From an uncultured bacterium (GTDB lineage Bacteria > Cyanobacteriota > Vampirovibrionia > Gastranaerophilales > Gastranaerophilaceae), in assembly GCA_949299935.1 (NCBI GenBank), contig CASGCE010000030.1, forward strand, positions 1 to 64,000: a stretch of DNA of 64,000 nucleotides, in the 5' to 3' direction. Every line of letters begins with the position of its first letter. Position 1 is the first letter of the stretch. Below the pieces are notes generated by a model. It ran no database searches. It saw nothing but the letters and a program-made list of their open reading frames with translations, and was not told where the DNA came from. The position numbers and the translations under genes were made by a program. Positions 36,467 to 45,848 of this stretch are shown one piece after another.

Positions 36467-37222
36467 ATGAAAAAGTTTCTACTTGCATCAGCTTTAATAA
36501 TACTATTAATACCCTCTGTATATGCACAAAAAGATGATATTCCGGAGGTAAAATTCCAACGTATAGTTTTAACCGACACCTCGGAAGCTGAAGATTACAT
36601 AGAACCTGAAAACATTACATTGAAAGGATATGCACAATATATAGAGGATTCTCAGGCAATACATCTGCTTGATAATAAAAAGTCAGTAATAAATTTAAAA
36701 GTTCCGCAAAGAATAGCTGCAACATCCTTAGCCAAAGAAAATATATTTGCTCAACGTCCTAAATTGTACTCAAAATATGGAGCCGAAGAATATCAAATAT
36801 CCCCGAAAGACGTATCCTCATTTGAAAGGCAAGGAGGATTTTCTTACGGAACAAATATGGAACAAGAAGTAGACTGGGGTGAACTTAAACACACCGCAAC
36901 TTTTTTTACGCGTTATGATAAAGGCAGATTTTCCTTTAATACGGCATATAAAAGAACCATAGGAAGCACCTACAATAACTATTTTGACAATTTTTACATA
37001 GCGCCAGAGTTGAGATTAAATAAATTTATGTCAATAAAAAATACCGTAACAGCAGACATAACAAATGACCGAAAGAAAAATGAAATTGTTTTGTCAGTAA
37101 AACCGCTTGCCAACACGCGAGAAGACAGACTTAATCTTGAATTTGGAGCAAGCCAAACCTATGATTCCACAAATTCCTTAATCCGAAAACAAATAAAAGT
37201 TAATACCCGATTAGAATTGTAA
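36467..37222 (+). CDS. Secreted or outer-membrane protein, unknown
   Basis: A clear signal peptide (MKKFLLASALIILLIPSVYA) precedes a 230-residue mature part. The C-terminal 120 residues alternate polar and aromatic residues (TATFFTRYDKGRFSFNTAYK, RLNLEFGASQTYD) and end in a beta strand with a terminal Leu (VNTRLEL), which suggests an outer-membrane barrel or surface beta protein. Family not recognised. It is 40 bases ahead of the FtsB-like gene on the same strand. Confidence 0.65.
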   Translation: MKKFLLASALIILLIPSVYAQKDDIPEVKFQRIVLTDTSEAEDYIEPENITLKGYAQYIEDSQAIHLLDNKKSVINLKVPQRIAATSLAKENIFAQRPKLYSKYGAEEYQISPKDVSSFERQGGFSYGTNMEQEVDWGELKHTATFFTRYDKGRFSFNTAYKRTIGSTYNNYFDNFYIAPELRLNKFMSIKNTVTADITNDRKKNEIVLSVKPLANTREDRLNLEFGASQTYDSTNSLIRKQIKVNTRLEL

Positions 37223-37263
37223 CATTTTTGTATATGCACAAATTTTTGGTTATAATTAAGGAA

Positions 37264-37683
37264 ATGGCAAAAAGAACAAAAAATAAAAAATCAGAATCAA
37301 CAACGCAACAAAGTGCCTCTTTAAAAAAATCACGAAAAGAATTGCGAAAAATAGGATTTTACTATTCCTTTTTAACCATTGTGTTGTTGTTTTGCCTTAT
37401 ACAAGTAGGCTTCAGTGCTATTTTAAATATAACAAAGCTTGTTGCCTACAAGGCAAAAATAATAACATTAAAGAAAACACTGAACGATGCAGAAGAACGA
37501 AATAAAGATCTTAAAGAAGAAATAAAAGTGTACTCTACCACCCAAAATCTTGAAGGGATAGCCCGAAATACCCTCAAAATGGCCGGCGAAGATGAGGTCT
37601 TAATCATAATAAACAACACAAACACTGAAACAAAACCAAACAAGAAACATAACAAAAAATCAGAGGTAAAAAATGCTCAATGA
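37264..37683 (+). CDS. FtsB/DivIC-like septum protein
   Basis: A basic N-terminal tail of about 30 residues, one membrane helix (about 36-60, FYYSFLTIVLLFCLIQVGFS), then a coiled coil (KIITLKKTLNDAEERNKDLK) and a short ordered end (EGIARNTLKMAGEDEVLIII). This is the FtsB/DivIC layout, including the ARN-L-M-GE-E element typical of the family. Such proteins link early and late divisome components. AAGG lies close to ATG 37264; an upstream start at 37228 is possible. It overlaps the TPR gene by 11 bases. Confidence 0.65.
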   Translation: MAKRTKNKKSESTTQQSASLKKSRKELRKIGFYYSFLTIVLLFCLIQVGFSAILNITKLVAYKAKIITLKKTLNDAEERNKDLKEEIKVYSTTQNLEGIARNTLKMAGEDEVLIIINNTNTETKPNKKHNKKSEVKNAQ

Positions 37684-39256
37684 AGAAAGAGAAGTTCTGG
37701 AATATATAAAAGAGGCGTTTTCACTCAGGGCAAGGAAACTTTACAAACCTGCCGTAGAAATGCTTTATAAAGCTTTGACGCTTGATAATGACAACATTGA
37801 GATACTTTATCAACTTGGAGAATTATACGCTTTAATGGAAAATTATACAAGAGCAACAGGATATCTTGATCAGGTTATTGCGAAAAACTCCGAACATATT
37901 GAAAGCCTGAAGCTTTATCAAAGGATTTGCGAAACCCAAAATGAGCTTGATAAGTCACTTAAATTCGCCGAAAAATTATTTGATATAAATAAAAATTCGG
38001 AGAATTTAAAAGAAATTATAACACTGTTGAGTAAACTTAACCAAACGGATAACTTGGAAAAATATGCAGACAGCGAATTTTTAAATTCGGATATAATCTT
38101 TGAAATAGCGAACGCACTGTACAGCAACGGTGAAACCGAAAAGGCAAAAAAACTTCTGATTACACGCCAAAATGACAATTGCGCCCAAATAAACATTCTG
38201 CTTGGTAAGATTTATTTTGATGAGAATAATCTTCAAAAGTCAAAAGAAATTTTTGCGGCCTTTGACAAGAATTGTGACAATCCTGAAGTTCTTAATTACC
38301 GAGGGCTTTTTGCACTTGAAGATATGAACTTTACCGATGCCATAAAATTTTTCTCAAAGGCATCTTCAATAAATAAAAATAATCATATATATTTGTACAA
38401 TTTAGGTAATGCATACTTTTTAAACGGTTGGATGGAAGAAGCACAAAATGCGTATTCAAGAGCAATTTATCTTGCACCAGAAAATACCGATTACAGATAC
38501 TCGCTTGCTTATTTGTATTATGAAATAAAAAAAGCGGATAAATGCAAAAAAGAAGTTGATGCAATACTTGAAGCGTCCCCTAATCATTATCCGACAAGGG
38601 TTTTAAAGGCGTTATTATTGGATAATGATAAAGAATACATGCAAGCAAAAAATATACTCGAGGAAAATGTAACCCTTGGAGCCGATGACGACTTTACGTT
38701 AATTGCACTTGGAAAAACCTACAGTTATCTTGATATGTATGAAAAAGCCGAACATACAATTTGGGAAGTAATTAAACGCAATCCTGAAAACACAAACTAT
38801 TTAACAGATTTAGCCGATATATTTATAACGGAGAAAAAATTCAATGAAGCAACAGAACTCATTAAAAAAGTCATAAAAATCAATCCAAATTATGTTTATG
38901 GACACGTATTGGGCGCAAAAATATCATACCATAAGGGTGATATGGAAACATGTAAAAGCTACGCCCAACAAGCCATACTACTGGATATGAATTGTTCCGA
39001 AGGCTACTATTATCTGGCGATGGTACGTTTTAATGAACAAGATTATGAAGAAACAATTGAATGCATGAAGCGCGCAATAACTTATGATGCAACAAACCCG
39101 AAATATTACGCAGAAATGAGCAAAATATATAAAGCAAAAAATGATATAAAAACTGCACTGGAATACATATCAGAAGCTGAAAGCATTGACGATTCAACGG
39201 AATACAAATTAATGTACCAAGAACTTGCCACTCTAAACAGAAAAAAATCCAAATAA
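37673..39256 (+). CDS. TPR-repeat protein
   Basis: A 527-residue protein built of tetratricopeptide repeats from near residue 12 to the end (for example RKLYKPAVEMLYKALTLDND, and ASSINKNNHIYLYNLGNAYF with a PEN/PT turn). No signal peptide or enzymatic domain. TPR arrays are protein-interaction scaffolds; the binding partner is not visible. Coupled to the FtsB-like gene by overlap, followed by a terminator. Confidence 0.85.
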   Translation: MLNEEREVLEYIKEAFSLRARKLYKPAVEMLYKALTLDNDNIEILYQLGELYALMENYTRATGYLDQVIAKNSEHIESLKLYQRICETQNELDKSLKFAEKLFDINKNSENLKEIITLLSKLNQTDNLEKYADSEFLNSDIIFEIANALYSNGETEKAKKLLITRQNDNCAQINILLGKIYFDENNLQKSKEIFAAFDKNCDNPEVLNYRGLFALEDMNFTDAIKFFSKASSINKNNHIYLYNLGNAYFLNGWMEEAQNAYSRAIYLAPENTDYRYSLAYLYYEIKKADKCKKEVDAILEASPNHYPTRVLKALLLDNDKEYMQAKNILEENVTLGADDDFTLIALGKTYSYLDMYEKAEHTIWEVIKRNPENTNYLTDLADIFITEKKFNEATELIKKVIKINPNYVYGHVLGAKISYHKGDMETCKSYAQQAILLDMNCSEGYYYLAMVRFNEQDYEETIECMKRAITYDATNPKYYAEMSKIYKAKNDIKTALEYISEAESIDDSTEYKLMYQELATLNRKKSK

Positions 39257-39283
39257 AAAAGACACCTTTGACGGTGTCTTTTT
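39256..39283 (+). terminator. Intrinsic terminator after the TPR gene
   Basis: Stem AAAAAGACACC / GGTGTCTTTTT with a short loop, right at the TPR stop codon. Confidence 0.8.
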
Positions 39284-39300
39284 CGTGTTAAACTTAATAA

Positions 39301-39507
39301 CTACTTAAGTCTTACATTTACTGATGTACCTTTTTTAGAAATTTCGACTTTGTCTTCTCTCGCTAACCAACCAAGACCAAGGTCAGCAAAATTTCCTTTA
39401 AGGTCCAATTCCTTTTTCATTTTTGAGAATGAAGATTCGCCGTTGTTATTTAAGTAATCATAAATTTGTCCAGCTGAAAATCCGATTTGTTCTTGTAATT
39501 GTTGCAT
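39301..39507 (-). CDS. Winged-helix protein, DUF2582-like
   Basis: A 68-residue protein. The pattern AGQIYDYLNNNGESSFSKMK, then LGLGWLAREDKVEISKKG and a closing beta strand matches small DUF2582 winged-helix proteins of unknown role. ATG at 39507 follows GGAGGT by four bases. It is divergent from the helicase gene. Confidence 0.75.
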   Translation of the reverse strand: MQQLQEQIGFSAGQIYDYLNNNGESSFSKMKKELDLKGNFADLGLGWLAREDKVEISKKGTSVNVRLK

Positions 39508-39639
39508 TTTTACCTCCAATTTTTTGTAACATGTTTCTCTTTTATAAGATAATAATAAAATAAGTCTTAATAAAATGCAATAGTGTATCGGCATTAGTTT
39601 TTTAGAATAATTTTATGATAAAATACATTATAGGGGGTA

Positions 39640-42600
39640 TTGATTTTGATTATTGAAGGTTCAATAAGTTCTGAAAAAACAAATATATTAATAAGCAAAT
39701 ATGCAGAACTATTGAATTCAGGCATACCGGCGTCTGAGATACTTGTCTTAGTTCAAAATTCGACCTTAAAAAATAATTTTGTCGAAAAAACACTCGATAA
39801 ATTAACCGTCGAAGCCATTGAAAAACTTCAGGTATATTCATTTTTCGGTCTGGTATACAACACTGTTACGGACAATTGGGCATTTCTTGAAAACAGAAAT
39901 ACTTATTGTAATCCGGTAATACTCCCAAATCTGACCGGTTTAGAAATTTCACAATATATATTGAAGGACATTTTAAAAGATGTTCCGTTTAAAGGCTACA
40001 ACTCAAAAAAATCCCTGCTGCATCAGCTATTTAGAAGGTATTCCTTAATAGTGCAAAACAACCTTTCAGAAAAAGAGATTGAAGAACGTTCAAAAATTTT
40101 GGGGGAAGCATTCGCAGATGATGCAAAACTGGCTCTGAAAAAGCTTTTATCTAAAACTCTTGCTTTAAGAGATTTTGATTATTTAAGACAAACACTGCTT
40201 TTTAATTTTATTTACCAAAATACAGATTATTTTAGTAAAATTAAATATTTAATATTAGATGACGGAGATGAAATAACGCCTGTATGCTACGATTTTATAA
40301 AATACATAAAACCGCAGCTAAAGGACGTTTTTATATCATTCGACAGGTTTGGTACAAGCAGGAGCGGCTATTTAAGTGCTGACAAGAACGTTCTTTGGGG
40401 ATTTGAAGAATTATTTAAACAAAAAGCCATGCCGGCAGAAACCTTAACCAAACTAAAATCGGATGCACAAGTTTTATTTGATAATGTTAAAAATAATGAC
40501 AATAAAAAATTAAAACATTTTATTATACAATCGCCGTCAAAAAGGGCTAAAATGATAGATTTGGCGATTGAAGATATTGAAAAATTACTAAAAAAGAATA
40601 TCAAACCGTCGGAAATTGCCGTAATAACACCGGTAATAGACGATATGCTCAAATTTTCACTTAAAGAAAACATCAAATCAGATATATTATTTTTATCGGG
40701 CAGCGAAAAACTTGCACAAAACCGGCTGGTACAGGCGGCTTTGACTCTTTTAAAAATGAATACTCCACTCAAAGAAACAATAACCGAATTTGATATAAGG
40801 GTCTTATTATATGAATTTTTAGGAATACAACTAAAATACTGTCGGGAAATTCTTAGTAATTTTAAAACGACAAAATCCTTACCAGAATACCACTTTAATG
40901 ATGAAAAACTAAATAAAAGATACACAATACTTTTAGAATTAATTAACAAATTGTCGTTATCGAAGCAGAGACTTTCAGAGCAGGTATGCGAAATTTATCG
41001 TGAGATTATGTATTTTACCACAATTAACTCTGATGAAATTAATAAGTTTAACTTTTTTGTAAAACAGTTACGTGATTTTGAGAATATTTTTAACGATGAA
41101 TTTGAAATTCGTAAAGTTGACATAATTTTACAAATAGAAAATTCTATAATTGCTGAAAATCCATATACAACAATTGAAATTGAAGCCTCGAATCTTATTG
41201 TAGCCACACCGCAAAAGATTATTGACAATCAAATAAGAACAAAATATCAATTTTGGCTTGATATTTCGAGTACCGAATGGATAAAAAGCGATACGGGTCC
41301 ACTATATAATGCTTGGGTATTTCAAAAAAGCTGGGAAAAAGATACCTATACAATCGAGGATAATATAAATTTAAGCAAAGATAAGACTGCACGGATATTA
41401 AGGAAATTGACACTTTGCGCAGATGAAGGAGTTTTCGCATACTCAAGTCTTTTTGACGGAAACGGAGTGGAAAATTTCGGAGGAATAGAAAATTACTTAA
41501 ATTTTGAAATTGAGAATACCCCGCTGAAAAATACAAAACCAATTATTCCACGAAAAGATCAGTCACCCGTTTTAGAATACGAATCAGGTAAAATGGCAAT
41601 ATCAGCAGTTCCCGGAGCCGGCAAGACGACAATACTACTTGCTTTAATCTTAAAATTACTTGATAAACAAATAAAACCCGAAAACATTTTTGTTCTGACC
41701 TACATGGAATCTGCAGCAAGAAATTTCAGAGAAAAAATTAAAAATATAAGGCAAAATACCGGGCAATTACCCAATATAAGTACTATCCACGGACTGGCAT
41801 TGCGAATTTTGAAGGAAAACGGCAATTATGAACGTCTTGGTTTAAGTTCTGACTTTGAGATTTGTGACGACACACAACGCTCCAGAATCATTAAAAATTT
41901 ATCGGATAAATTAAAGCTTAAAAAAACTGAAACTGAAGATTTTGATCGTGCGATTTCGGTTTTCAAACTAAGTGAAGGGATATTTTCGGAAACTAACGAC
42001 ACGAAAATCAAGAAATTTACTGAGTTTTTCAACAATTATCAGGAGGATTTAAAATCTCAAAATCTCATTGACTATGACGACATGCTCATATCCTCGGTGA
42101 AACTATTAAGAGAAAATCCTGATATATTGAATTATTATCAAGATTTATGCGAATATATCATAGAGGATGAAGCACAGGACTCGTCAGCCATACAGCAAGA
42201 ATTAATAGGGCTTTTAAGCAACAAACATAAAAATCTGATACGCTGCGGAGATATTAATCAAGCAATTACAACCACATTTTCAAACGCAGATGTTGAGGGG
42301 TTCAGAAAATTCATACTATCAAGCAACAATGTTAGCATGAATTGTTCACAAAGATGCACTAAAGATGTCTGGACACTTGCGAACAATCTTATTGATTTTG
42401 CCGAAAACAAACCCGATATGCAAAATGCATTTTACAAAATTTTTATGCAACCTGTAGATGGCAAAAATCCGGTTCAGGAAAATGCTGTAACCGCAAAAAT
42501 ATTTTCCGCACCGCTTGAAGAACGAAATTTTATTTTAAAGGTTATAAAAAATGCCTTCGCTCAAAATCCGAAAGCTACCGTGGGCATACTTTTGAGGAAT

Positions 42601-43500
42601 AATTTTCAAGTTGGACAATGGCTTAATTTCATTAACAACAGCGGGTTAACCAGTATCACAAGAAGCGAAAGCCTTGAACAAAAATCAATTTTTAGAACTA
42701 TTTTCTCAATTTTAAAAATAATCCTTAATCCTTTTGACAATGATATTCTTGCGGACAATTATGAGATTCTTGCTGAAATGGGATTTTATAAGCCCAGACT
42801 GGGCACTGAAATAAGGAATTTTGAAACCCCGTTTGTGGAAACATCCTGTGACAGCATTGAAAATCCTTTACTTGTCCAATTCTATTGGGATGTAAATTAT
42901 TGGATTTCCATGCCACATTTACAACCTGAGGAACTGGCAATAAAAATAGGACTTACTTATTTTAACAGCGAAATAGAAAAATCAAATGTTTACCTGATAG
43001 CAACATTAATTAAACGGTTAAGTTACACAAACAAAGATTTGACATACGTAACCGAAAGGCTTGCCGAACTGGCGAAAAAACCATCTTTAAGCGGGTTTAA
43101 ATTCTTCTCGGAAGAAGATGAAAGCAATCGTGAATTTTTAGAAGGGAAAGTTCAGATTATGACATTACACAAGTCTAAAGGCGATGAGTTTGATTTAGTA
43201 TTTTTACCGGAAATGTCAGGGAAAAATCTTCCTCTAAATTTTGCTGAGATTAAGCTTAAATCCTCAGATTTTATAGAAAATGTAAGACGTTTAAACCCTA
43301 ACTACAAACACAAAACTGAAATCGAATTAAAAAAAGAGCTTTTAGCTGAAAATCTTAGACTTTTATATGTAGCAATTACGAGAGCCAAACAAAAGCTTTA
43401 TATTACGACAAGCCGCAAAGCTCTTTCTTTCGGAAAAACAATCGAACAAGAGCCCAGTTCAATATTCCACGAATTACTGCAAGGAGTTTTATATGAATAA
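39640..43500 (+). CDS. AddA/RecB-like helicase with degenerate N-terminal helicase half
   Basis: A 1286-residue superfamily 1 helicase. The C-terminal half is an active-looking UvrD/AddA core: Walker A AVPGAGKTT near residue 658, YDDMLISSVKLLRE, the Walker B-type IIEDEAQDSSAIQQ near 843, and the final motif VAITRAKQKLYI near 1247. The N-terminal half (1-640) resembles a second helicase fold with inactivated motifs: EGSISSEKTNIL where Walker A should be, and LILDDGDEIT where Walker B should be. That pairing of an active and a dead helicase in one chain recalls AddA plus AddB/RecB plus RecC. A stand-alone nuclease gene overlaps the end by 8 bases. Likely a double-strand-break resection machine. 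Confidence 0.8.
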   Translation: MILIIEGSISSEKTNILISKYAELLNSGIPASEILVLVQNSTLKNNFVEKTLDKLTVEAIEKLQVYSFFGLVYNTVTDNWAFLENRNTYCNPVILPNLTGLEISQYILKDILKDVPFKGYNSKKSLLHQLFRRYSLIVQNNLSEKEIEERSKILGEAFADDAKLALKKLLSKTLALRDFDYLRQTLLFNFIYQNTDYFSKIKYLILDDGDEITPVCYDFIKYIKPQLKDVFISFDRFGTSRSGYLSADKNVLWGFEELFKQKAMPAETLTKLKSDAQVLFDNVKNNDNKKLKHFIIQSPSKRAKMIDLAIEDIEKLLKKNIKPSEIAVITPVIDDMLKFSLKENIKSDILFLSGSEKLAQNRLVQAALTLLKMNTPLKETITEFDIRVLLYEFLGIQLKYCREILSNFKTTKSLPEYHFNDEKLNKRYTILLELINKLSLSKQRLSEQVCEIYREIMYFTTINSDEINKFNFFVKQLRDFENIFNDEFEIRKVDIILQIENSIIAENPYTTIEIEASNLIVATPQKIIDNQIRTKYQFWLDISSTEWIKSDTGPLYNAWVFQKSWEKDTYTIEDNINLSKDKTARILRKLTLCADEGVFAYSSLFDGNGVENFGGIENYLNFEIENTPLKNTKPIIPRKDQSPVLEYESGKMAISAVPGAGKTTILLALILKLLDKQIKPENIFVLTYMESAARNFREKIKNIRQNTGQLPNISTIHGLALRILKENGNYERLGLSSDFEICDDTQRSRIIKNLSDKLKLKKTETEDFDRAISVFKLSEGIFSETNDTKIKKFTEFFNNYQEDLKSQNLIDYDDMLISSVKLLRENPDILNYYQDLCEYIIEDEAQDSSAIQQELIGLLSNKHKNLIRCGDINQAITTTFSNADVEGFRKFILSSNNVSMNCSQRCTKDVWTLANNLIDFAENKPDMQNAFYKIFMQPVDGKNPVQENAVTAKIFSAPLEERNFILKVIKNAFAQNPKATVGILLRNNFQVGQWLNFINNSGLTSITRSESLEQKSIFRTIFSILKIILNPFDNDILADNYEILAEMGFYKPRLGTEIRNFETPFVETSCDSIENPLLVQFYWDVNYWISMPHLQPEELAIKIGLTYFNSEIEKSNVYLIATLIKRLSYTNKDLTYVTERLAELAKKPSLSGFKFFSEEDESNREFLEGKVQIMTLHKSKGDEFDLVFLPEMSGKNLPLNFAEIKLKSSDFIENVRRLNPNYKHKTEIELKKELLAENLRLLYVAITRAKQKLYITTSRKALSFGKTIEQEPSSIFHELLQGVLYE

Positions 43501-44113
43501 TTTTTCTCCCAATATGTTAAAAATTTATAAAGAATGCCCTAAAAAGTACTATTATAAATATATCAAAAAAATTTCCGTACCACAAAGCGTTACACCTTTT
43601 GAAAAAGGTAAAAAAATCCACGCACTTGCAAATTATTATTTAAGGGGTGAGGATATTTCAAAATTTGAAAAAATACTTTCATCTGAAGAGCTACAGGCTT
43701 GGAACAGGTTATTATCAAATGAATATTTCCAAAAAACTTATGTAAATTCGGAATATAACCTTTCGTGCAAAATCAACAATTTTTGGATAAGCGGAAGGAT
43801 AGATGCTCTGGTGAAAGACGGCAGCGACTATTACATTTTGGATTACAAAACCGGTCTGATACCGCCAAATCCGGAAAATGATTTTCAAACAATTGTATAT
43901 CTGCTTGCAGTATCCAAATTCTTAAAAAAATATAATAGTTTGTCATTAGTGTATATTGATTTAAAAAATAATTTGAATCATAAAATTGAATTTACACGAG
44001 AAAACGAGTACAAAACAGAGCTATCAAAGATTTGCAAACAAATCAGCGAAGCGCAGTCTTTCCCGCCAAATACAAAAAATTGCAAATATTGTGAATACAA
44101 TAAATTTTGTTAA
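43493..44113 (+). CDS. PD-(D/E)xK nuclease with Fe-S cluster (AddB/Cas4-like)
   Basis: A 206-residue nuclease of the RecB/Cas4 superfamily. Motifs: SPNMLKIYKECPKKYYYKY at the N-terminus with Cys15; GRIDALV near residue 102; YYILDYKTGL near 119 (the D-x-K pair); and C-terminal CKYCEYNKFC giving Cys197, Cys200, Cys206. The four cysteines match the 4Fe-4S clasp of AddB and Cas4. There are no CRISPR arrays or cas genes nearby, so Cas4 function is unlikely; its overlap with the helicase gene indicates it is the nuclease of that complex. Confidence 0.85.
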   Translation: MNNFSPNMLKIYKECPKKYYYKYIKKISVPQSVTPFEKGKKIHALANYYLRGEDISKFEKILSSEELQAWNRLLSNEYFQKTYVNSEYNLSCKINNFWISGRIDALVKDGSDYYILDYKTGLIPPNPENDFQTIVYLLAVSKFLKKYNSLSLVYIDLKNNLNHKIEFTRENEYKTELSKICKQISEAQSFPPNTKNCKYCEYNKFC

Positions 44114-44503
44114 CTATTGATTTGCAACGCTATTACAGACTTCAGGTAATTTTTTAAACCTTGACCAGGTTTGCTCTGCAATACCTTCTCCGTTAGGGTC
44201 ATTTCGCATAGCCGAAACAAGTTCATTTACCTGCTCGCGGTATAAATTACAATTATACTTTAAAGTCTCACTATCGCTGACAATAGTTTCACGATATACG
44301 CATCTTTTTTCTTTCCAACCGTGCAACGATCTTGTAATTGTAACAACACTACCATCATCTGCCGTTACAGTTATTGTTTGATTAGTAGGAAGGCAATGAT
44401 AAAATTTATTTATAAACACACCTGAATATTTTACATTATCAACCGCAACAACTGCTACAGCAGTAAGTATCAACAAGCCAAAAACTAAAATTATTCTTTT
44501 CAT
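44114..44503 (-). CDS. Small secreted Cys-containing protein, unknown
   Basis: A 129-residue protein with a signal peptide (MKRIILVFGLLILTAVAVVA) and four cysteines in the mature part (HCLPT, RCVYRET, NCNLYREQV, EVCNSVANQ), suggesting two disulfides in the periplasm or outside. No family recognised. Convergent with the nuclease gene, sharing the intergenic boundary. Confidence 0.55.
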   Translation of the reverse strand: MKRIILVFGLLILTAVAVVAVDNVKYSGVFINKFYHCLPTNQTITVTADDGSVVTITRSLHGWKEKRCVYRETIVSDSETLKYNCNLYREQVNELVSAMRNDPNGEGIAEQTWSRFKKLPEVCNSVANQ

Positions 44504-44548
44504 ATAACCTCCTATTTAATAATAACAAATTTCATCCAAAAACGCAAT

Positions 44549-44579
44549 AAAAAAGAGGCTTTTAAAAAGCCTCTTTTTT
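44549..44579 (-). terminator. Terminator after rplL
   Basis: Perfect inverted repeat AAAAAAGAGGCTTTT / AAAAGCCTCTTTTTT, 15 bases beyond the rplL stop, with T runs. Confidence 0.8.
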
Positions 44580-44594
44580 ATGAAGTCAAGAAAT

Positions 44595-44972
44595 CTACTT
44601 AATTTCGACAGTAGCGCCGGCAGCTTCAAGTTGTTTTTTAATAGCTTCGGCGTCTTCTTTTTTAACATTTTCCTTAACCGGTTTCGGAGCAGCGTCAACC
44701 AAATCTTTAGCTTCTTTCAAACCAAGACCTGTAATAGCACGTACTTCTTTTAACACAGCAATTTTATTAGCGCCGGCTGCTGCCAACACAACATTAACTT
44801 CAGAAGCTTCTTCTGCAGCTGCTTCTGCTCCGGCTGCTGCAACGGGTGCTGCTGCCACTGCAACAGGTGCTGCTGCTGATACGCCGAATTTTTCCTCCAT
44901 AGCTTTCACTAATTCAGCTGCTTCCAACAATGTTAATTTTTCGATTGATTCCAAAATTGATTCTACACTCAT
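44595..44972 (-). CDS. rplL: Ribosomal protein bL12 (L7/L12)
   Basis: The stalk protein that recruits translation GTPases. N-terminal dimerisation helix ([20 protein letters not shown]), Ala-rich hinge (about 35-55), and the C-terminal domain with [20 protein letters not shown] and [16 protein letters not shown]. 125 residues is standard. Forms a two-gene transcript with rplJ, 40 bases apart. Confidence 0.97.
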   Translation of the reverse strand: MSVESILESIEKLTLLEAAELVKAMEEKFGVSAAAPVAVAAAPVAAAGAEAAAEEASEVNVVLAAAGANKIAVLKEVRAITGLGLKEAKDLVDAAPKPVKENVKKEDAEAIKKQLEAAGATVEIK

Positions 44973-45012
44973 TTTTTTCTCCTTTATACTTTTTTAAATT
45001 ACTATCATATAT

Positions 45013-45534
45013 TTATGCTGCCTTTTGATCTCTGACAGCTGCCATAGCTCTGGTAAGCTGAGCCATAACTGCATTGATTGAACCAACAATACCGACAGCC
45101 GGTGAGTTGACACAACCAAGCATTTTTGCGTAAAGTTCTTCTTTTGTAGGAAGATTTGCCAATGCTTTTGTTTCATTTTCCGTTAAAAGCTTTCCATCCA
45201 AAACTGCCCCTATAATAACACCCTTCTTTACGTCCTTAATAAATTTAGACAAGGCTTTTGCGGGACTTACGGGATCTTTATAGCCGAGAGCTAACGCTAT
45301 CGGACCTGTCAATTTTTCCGTAAGTATTTCGTATGGAGTACCTTTAACAGCAATTTTCGCCAAAGTATTCTTCACAACCGTATAATCACCGCCATCTTTT
45401 TGCAATGCACGTCTTAAATTTGTGATTTCTTCTACAGTGTAACCTTTATACTCCGTAACAATAGCGACTTGGGCTTTTTCAATTTTTGATTTTAACGCAT
45501 CAATTTTTTCTGATTTAAATGCTTTTGTTGCCAT
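45013..45534 (-). CDS. rplJ: Ribosomal protein uL10
   Basis: The stalk base that binds 23S rRNA and L12 dimers. Start MATKAFKSEKIDALKSKIEK at ATG 45534 is supported by AAAGGAG six bases upstream; frames that extend farther upstream run into the leader RNA and are rejected. Contains the family segment KNTLAKIAVKGTPYEIL and LTGPIALALGYKDP. 173 residues. Confidence 0.96.
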   Translation of the reverse strand: MATKAFKSEKIDALKSKIEKAQVAIVTEYKGYTVEEITNLRRALQKDGGDYTVVKNTLAKIAVKGTPYEILTEKLTGPIALALGYKDPVSPAKALSKFIKDVKKGVIIGAVLDGKLLTENETKALANLPTKEELYAKMLGCVNSPAVGIVGSINAVMAQLTRAMAAVRDQKAA

Positions 45535-45568
45535 TTTTCGCTCCTTTACTTTCATTGAACACACATAC

Positions 45569-45606
45569 AAAAAAGATTTTGCACATATGACTAACCGCAA
45601 AATCTT
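45569..45606 (-). terminator. Attenuator hairpin in the rplJ leader
   Basis: Stem AAGATTTTGC / GCAAAATCTT followed on the minus strand by six T, placed 35 bases upstream of rplJ. It looks like an intrinsic terminator inside the leader. Its 5' arm contains GCGGTT, which could instead pair with AACCGC near the start of the leader (45687-45692), offering an antiterminated alternative. Confidence 0.6.
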
Positions 45607-45694
45607 ACACAAGCTTATTTATAACAATTTCGACTTAATGTAACCTCGGCCGGCAAATTTTAAAGACTTTAGTCTACCGACTGTCTGCGGTTGT
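45607..45694 (-). promoter_or_regulatory. Ribosomal protein L10 leader
   Basis: The transcript upstream of rplJ contains ACCGCAGACAGTCGGTAG and GCCGGCCGAGGT, the kind of paired arms with ACCGAGGT-like end found in L10 leaders, which bind L10(L12)4 and repress rplJL. Recognition is by eye; a covariance search is needed for certainty. Confidence 0.6.
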
Positions 45695-45700
45695 ACTGTT

Positions 45701-45729
45701 AATTTACATTAAAAATTATTTTCTGTCAA
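45701..45729 (-). promoter_or_regulatory. Promoter for rplJ-rplL
   Basis: TTGACA (45724-45729), a perfect -35, 17-base spacer, and TAAATT (45701-45706) with extended TG. The predicted transcript start is about 45694, giving a 160-base leader. Confidence 0.65.
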
Positions 45730-45783
45730 TAAAATTGTTAAGAAACTATAAATCTTAACAGCTATAACTAAATTACAAACGAT

Positions 45784-45811
45784 TTGCCTTTAAAAAAAAT
45801 ATAGGTATAAT
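45784..45811 (+). promoter_or_regulatory. Promoter for the HEALH secreted protein
   Basis: TTGCCT (45784-45789), 16 bases, TATAAT (45806-45811) ahead of the gene at 45849. Between this and the rplJ promoter is a perfect hairpin TGTTAAGA / TCTTAACA (about 45737-45763). Confidence 0.55.
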
Positions 45812-45848
45812 ATAAAATATACACAAAATCAGAGAGATTAGCGGATAT

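Noticed and set aside
43493..44113. Cas4
   Set aside because: The four-Cys nuclease shares motifs with Cas4, but it overlaps a helicase gene and no CRISPR feature is in the window.
45535..45612. Longer rplJ start at 45612
   Set aside because: It would translate through the attenuator hairpin; the 45534 start has a good ribosome site and the conserved N-terminus.
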